A stretch of 20,497 bases of DNA from an uncultured Bacteroidales bacterium (GTDB lineage: Bacteria; Bacteroidota; Bacteroidia; Bacteroidales; UBA932). This document shows positions 17,861-20,497 of the stretch, one piece after another (the first letter of the stretch is position 1; every line of letters starts with the position of its first letter). The position numbers and the translations under genes were made by a program. Under the pieces are notes generated by a model. The model ran no database searches. It was not told the origin of the DNA and saw only the letters and a list, made by a program, of their open reading frames with translations. Location of the stretch: assembly GCA_900545245.1 (NCBI GenBank), contig UQYV01000053.1, positions 1 through 20,497 on the forward strand, given 5' to 3'.

Positions 17861-18619
17861 TTAGACTTCCCCCCCCACCGGACTGAAAACCGTCACACTT
17901 CTGTCCTCAATATTCAGGCGAAGCAGTCCGGCACCTATGGTGGCAAGGTAAAGTCCCCGTGTGTCCGAAACGACATCCCGCACCGACAGTGCATTGGGAT
18001 CAAGCCCGCAGGAGTCTGCCCAGTCTCGGAGGCTAAAGTCAGAGAGAGTTCTAGAGTTTCGGTCGAAACGCATGAGAGACGCCCCGTCTCCGGCAATCCA
18101 GACATTGCCCTCATCGTCACCCGAGATGTGCCTGACGCAGAAGTTCACTTCGACACTCTCATGCGCCGAGACTCCCGAGACCGTCGTTCCGGAAGAAGAT
18201 ACGGCAAATTCGGAACTGTCGAAGCGGCTAAAACGATCAAGCTCAGGGTTATAGATACTGATGCCGTCCTGCGTGCCGAACCAGAGCCGGGAGGCAGAGT
18301 CCTGCCAGATGGAAAAGTAGCGATCGCTGCCGGGAGAGCCGGGCATGTTCGGGTCGTGACGGTAGGTCTTGACTGTTTTGCCGTCGTAGCGGTTGAGCCC
18401 ATCCTGAGTGCCAATCCAGATGAAGCCACGGCTGTCTTGAAGTATGCAGTAGGCCATGCTCTGCGAGAGCCCGTCATCGACGCTGAGCGATTTCACGCCA
18501 TAGGATGCTGCAGTCAACAGGAGAGGCTGCGAGACGGAAAGTAGCATAGTCACGGCAATGGCTGCCACGATCTTGAGTATAATAATTCTGGATGTCAGGA
18601 CTTTGGCTGTCTTCGGCAT
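17861..18619 (-). CDS. Hybrid two-component regulator, upstream fragment (signal peptide and first propeller blades)
   Basis: This 252-aa frame begins with a signal or membrane-leader segment (about 8-37, IIILKIVAAIAVTMLLSVS) followed by the typical start of hybrid two-component sensors, LSVDDGLSQSMAYCILQDS, and Reg_prop repeats (FIWIGTQDGLNRYDG, RLWFGTQDGISIYN, NVWIAGDGASLMRF). The frame ends at TAA just after a G8 tract. The continuing propeller sequence is found in another frame. With one more G the two pieces join as PVGGGSLNETTC and give 1372 aa, a normal length for the family. As sequenced, this product would be a short secreted stub with no kinase. It has its own promoter at 18665-18695. 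Confidence 0.88.
   Translation of the reverse strand: MPKTAKVLTSRIIILKIVAAIAVTMLLSVSQPLLLTAASYGVKSLSVDDGLSQSMAYCILQDSRGFIWIGTQDGLNRYDGKTVKTYRHDPNMPGSPGSDRYFSIWQDSASRLWFGTQDGISIYNPELDRFSRFDSSEFAVSSSGTTVSGVSAHESVEVNFCVRHISGDDEGNVWIAGDGASLMRFDRNSRTLSDFSLRDWADSCGLDPNALSVRDVVSDTRGLYLATIGAGLLRLNIEDRSVTVFSPVGGEV
17869..17876 (-). other. G8 homopolymer that breaks the regulator frame
   Basis: Eight consecutive C on the plus strand (G on the coding strand). The upstream frame reads V-G-G-E-V-stop through it; the downstream frame is open on the far side and reads S-L-N-E-T-T-C before reaching the ATG at 17832-17834. The distance 14502-18619 is 4118 nt, one short of a multiple of three, so a single added G restores one open frame of 1373 codons including stop. 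Possible causes: a sequencing or assembly error in the homopolymer, a real mutation, slipped-strand phase variation, or programmed -1 slippage. Confidence 0.85.
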
Positions 18620-18664
18620 GGTTTCTTTGAGATTATGGACTACGAATTGTGGTGTTTACGCTGT

Positions 18665-18695
18665 CAAATTTAGTGTTTTCTGTCCGCAATATCAA
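18665..18695 (-). promoter_or_regulatory. Promoter of the hybrid regulator gene
   Basis: The minus strand has TAAATTTG (18665-18672), a perfect -7 element, with TTGA (18692-18695) 19 bp upstream as a -33-like element. The -33 part abuts the terminator hairpin of the preceding gene. The transcript start would lie some 40 nt before the ATG at 18619. No ATGATACG half-sites occur upstream, so the regulator appears to be made independently of the operator shared by the two flanking promoters. Confidence 0.6.
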
Positions 18696-18729
18696 GACAG
18701 GGACTGCCCGGAAGAGGACAATCCCTGTC
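18696..18729 (-). terminator. Hairpin terminator after the LRR lipoprotein gene
   Basis: GACAGGGATTGTCC (18716-18729) pairs with GGGCAGTCCCTGTC (18696-18709) over 14 bp, including two G-U pairs, with a 6-nt loop. It lies about 30 nt after the stop codon at 18759. The following sequence, TTGATATT, is only moderately T-rich, so termination may be partial, but the stem is long and stable. Confidence 0.6.
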
Positions 18730-18758
18730 AAATCAAACCTTATGAAATTCGGGGAGAA

Positions 18759-20060
18759 TTATTGAAGGGATGCCTTGTACTCTTCCTCGCACTTTGCGGT
18801 GTAGGCATCCGCTGCAGCCTGGTCCCAATCGAGCATTTCGCGAGGGATGGTAACTCCCATACCAGGGTGTCCCATATTGGAGAAATACCATGCCCAGCTG
18901 TCAAGATCTGCGTCAAAGCCTTCAGCAGTCGAACCGCAGAGGAGACGGAAGTCACTCCAAACGGAAGTGTCGCCCTTCTTTGCCTCAGGGTCATACTTCT
19001 CGTAACGGGACTGCCCCCAGCCTTTCTCGAAACCAAGGTAAGTGCATTCTGTCGCGCCGCCGAGTTTCATCTGGGTCTTATCGCCCTGAGATTTACGGTC
19101 CTGATTGAAAATCACATCAAGAGAAGCAGGAACAAGGTAGCCAAGTTTTGCATTATCTTCAGTTCCTTTCGGGAGAGTAGCAGACGCTGAAACATTATTA
19201 ACATTTGCCAGAAGGACTACTTCAAGTGACTTGGAAGCCCAATTGTGTGGAAGTGCTCCGAAAAGTTTGTTCTGGTCCATATAAATTTCGGCAAGAAGCG
19301 GAGATGCGGCGAGACCGGCAGGAATAGGTCCTACAAGACCGCATACAGACAGATTTATCTTCACCAGTTTCGGAGTATCCCATTCCTTAGGAAGGCGTTT
19401 TCCTGTCAAACCGGCCTGACCACGCATATTGATGATTGTAAGCTCAGGCAGCACCATCCTCTCCGGGAAATCGGTGAACGCAGCGCCGTCGAATCCGGTG
19501 ACATAGAACTTGCCGTCCTTGTCCGTCATACCTATACCTGGGAATGCGCCCGGATCAACATTGTACCAATCAGTAACTTCCGGAGTAGCCTCACCGAGCA
19601 TATTGCCTTCGACAACAGCCTTGAGGAATTCGAGGTCGCTCTCGTTGACATTTGACTCCTTCTTTGCCTGCGAAACGAAAATCTCCACAGCATCATAGTC
19701 GCCGATTTTCACATAGAGTGAAACCGAACGCGCCTTACCACTTTCATTGCCCTCGGCATAGAGAGAAATCTCTGCGTTGCCGGTTCCCGAAGTAGGATTC
19801 ACTGAAAGCCATGTCTGCTCCTCTCCTTCCTCGATGCGCCATTCCTGGGTGTACCAGTCCTCGGCGGCAACGAGGCTGTAAGTTTTTGTCTCGCCGTCAG
19901 GGGCGATGGTAACTTCAGCATTCACAAGCACCGGCCTTGGCTTTTCCGGCTCCGGCGGAGTTTCCGGTTCCTTGTTGGGTTCGCTTTCCTTTGCGCACGA
20001 AACGGCAGCAAGCGCTGCGGCCGTGAAGGCAAGAACTGCCAGTCTGAAAATCTTTTTCAT
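18759..20060 (-). CDS. BACON and leucine-rich-repeat surface lipoprotein
   Basis: A 433-aa lipoprotein. The signal ends in lipobox AAVSC (Cys22), followed by a Pro/Glu-rich spacer (26-43). Residues about 46-132 match a BACON-type beta-sandwich: WLSVNPTSGTGNAEISLYAEGNESGKARS is its hallmark region, ending in VEIFVSQAKK. Residues about 203-286 form plant-type leucine-rich repeats (LVKINLSVCGLVGPIPAGLA, then MDQNKLFGALPHNW). The C-terminal part is unassigned. No catalytic residues are evident. BACON domains in PUL proteins act as spacers or in glycan or mucin contact, so a surface binding role is likely. It is a single-gene unit with a terminator behind it, yet its promoter carries the same composite element as the main PUL promoter, so it should be coexpressed with the locus. 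Confidence 0.85.
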   Translation of the reverse strand: MKKIFRLAVLAFTAAALAAVSCAKESEPNKEPETPPEPEKPRPVLVNAEVTIAPDGETKTYSLVAAEDWYTQEWRIEEGEEQTWLSVNPTSGTGNAEISLYAEGNESGKARSVSLYVKIGDYDAVEIFVSQAKKESNVNESDLEFLKAVVEGNMLGEATPEVTDWYNVDPGAFPGIGMTDKDGKFYVTGFDGAAFTDFPERMVLPELTIINMRGQAGLTGKRLPKEWDTPKLVKINLSVCGLVGPIPAGLAASPLLAEIYMDQNKLFGALPHNWASKSLEVVLLANVNNVSASATLPKGTEDNAKLGYLVPASLDVIFNQDRKSQGDKTQMKLGGATECTYLGFEKGWGQSRYEKYDPEAKKGDTSVWSDFRLLCGSTAEGFDADLDSWAWYFSNMGHPGMGVTIPREMLDWDQAAADAYTAKCEEEYKASLQ

Positions 20061-20147
20061 AAACGAAGAAAATTTTGGTTATTGTTTGTTAATAATTCGG
20101 CTCTTTCCGCAAAGTCCGCATATTAACGGGCTTTTCACTTATTGCCG

Positions 20148-20179
20148 CAAATTTAGAGGGAGAGAGATTACCGTCTTGA
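20148..20179 (-). promoter_or_regulatory. Promoter of the LRR lipoprotein gene
   Basis: Minus strand TAAATTTG (20148-20155) followed by C is a perfect -7 element. TCAAGA (20174-20179) stands 18 bp upstream where a -33 TTTG would be expected, exactly as at the 14382 promoter. The leader to the ATG at 20060 would be about 80 nt. Confidence 0.65.
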
Positions 20180-20185
20180 CAAATT

Positions 20186-20214
20186 CGTATCATAAAAACG
20201 AAAATCCGTATCAT
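20186..20214 (-). promoter_or_regulatory. Perfect 8-bp direct repeat 21 bp apart, probable operator
   Basis: ATGATACG occurs at 20207-20214 and 20186-20193 on the minus strand, 21 bp (two helical turns) apart. Extended to 13 bp the two copies match at 12 positions. The proximal copy ends 30 bp upstream of the -7 element. The geometry suits an AraC-type dimer contacting RNA polymerase; the hybrid regulator downstream is the obvious candidate (inference). Confidence 0.6.
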
Positions 20215-20372
20215 TCCGTTTTGCGATAAAATGAGACGGAGGACATATATTTATATGTATGAATCGGATTATCTTTGCATCGACAACGGAATATCCGGGA
20301 ACATGAAAATATAGCCACGAATGAAAACATATCCATATATGAATGCACTTGAAACAATAATCCATCTCAAGT

Positions 20373-20399
20373 TTCGCAAGTATTCTAACTTCTTGCGAA
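20373..20399. repeat. Perfect 8-bp inverted repeat
   Basis: TTCGCAAG (20373-20380) and CTTGCGAA (20392-20399) are exact reverse complements separated by 11 bp. There is no T-run after either arm, so it is not a standard terminator. It could be an operator for a dimeric regulator or an mRNA hairpin of a gene beyond the right edge. Confidence 0.6.
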
Positions 20400-20468
20400 T
20401 ATTATATTTATCTCATTTATCAACCTATCAAACCCCACGCACTTTTTCTATCCACGTTACCCCTCTCC

Positions 20469-20497
20469 TAAATCCTCTCCCTCGGGGAGAGGACTTA
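20469..20497. repeat. Palindromic REP-like element cut by the window end
   Basis: A near-perfect palindrome: TAAAT plus CCTCTCCC (20474-20481) faces GGGAGAGG (20485-20492) plus ACTTA across a 3-nt loop, giving a 13-bp stem with one mismatch. A partial copy of the arm, CCTCTCC, also lies at 20462-20468. Such C/T-rich palindromes are typical of dispersed intergenic repeats, or it may be the terminator of a gene to the right. Confidence 0.55.

Larger units (their letters stand above)
20215..20497. other. Non-coding right edge of the window
   Basis: Apart from the two inverted repeats listed separately, this A/T-rich stretch contains no gene I can support. A 65-codon minus-strand open frame crossing it (20365-20168) has no start signals and an unnatural composition. 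A plus-strand TATCTTTG at 20270-20277 resembles a -7 element but lacks a -33 partner. Confidence 0.5.

Noticed and set aside
20270..20277. Plus-strand TATCTTTG as a divergent promoter
   Set aside because: It matches the -7 consensus but has no TTTG about 19 bp upstream, and no plus-strand gene starts before the window ends.
20168..20365. Minus-strand 65-codon open frame upstream of the LRR lipoprotein
   Set aside because: It overlaps the promoter and direct-repeat operator, has no initiation signals and has an unnatural Ile/His/Phe-rich composition.
1..20497. CRISPR arrays, tRNA or rRNA genes, transposases
   Set aside because: No regularly spaced repeats, no cloverleaf-like or rRNA-like sequence and no transposase or integrase reading frame were seen.

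Overview
The window is one strand of a polysaccharide utilization locus (PUL) from a member of the Bacteroidota, most likely order Bacteroidales. The evidence is a SusC/SusD pair, a one-polypeptide hybrid two-component regulator, a run of lipoproteins with N-terminal lipobox cysteines, almost no Shine-Dalgarno sequences, and intergenic promoters of the Bacteroides type (-7 element TAnnTTTG). Every credible gene lies on the minus strand, so transcription runs right to left. Genus and polysaccharide substrate cannot be fixed from the sequence alone.

Right to left: 20061-20497 is non-coding and carries a promoter with a 21-bp-spaced direct repeat, plus two inverted repeats near the window edge. 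Next is a BACON/leucine-rich-repeat lipoprotein (20060-18759) with its own hairpin terminator. A hybrid two-component sensor/regulator follows (18619-14502); its reading frame is broken in a run of eight G, and one extra G restores an intact 1372-aa protein. A second regulated promoter (14382-14448) starts the main group: an unrecognised secreted lipoprotein (14309-12783), a 1124-aa predicted (alpha/alpha)6-barrel glycosidase with extra N-terminal domains (12737-9363), a GH127/GH146-type beta-L-arabinofuranosidase-like enzyme (9228-7225), the SusC TonB-dependent transporter (7149-3889), SusD (3845-2211), a fasciclin-like lipoprotein (2189-1419) and a DUF5007-like lipoprotein (1405-215). A good rho-independent terminator closes the operon at 152-196. 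A separate consensus promoter at 6-36 points out of the left edge.

How it would work (inference): surface lipoproteins bind and trim a glycan that probably carries arabinofuranose; SusD with SusC imports the oligosaccharides; the GH127-like and (alpha/alpha)6 enzymes remove sugars; and the hybrid regulator senses a breakdown product in the periplasm and activates the promoters.

The most interesting signal is regulatory. The two promoters at 20148 and 14382 share one composite layout in identical register: a pair of half-sites related to ATGATACG 21 bp apart, then TCAAGA, then 18 bp, then TAnnTTTGC. This looks like the operator of the AraC-type output domain encoded between them. The second notable point is the G8 frameshift in that same regulator.
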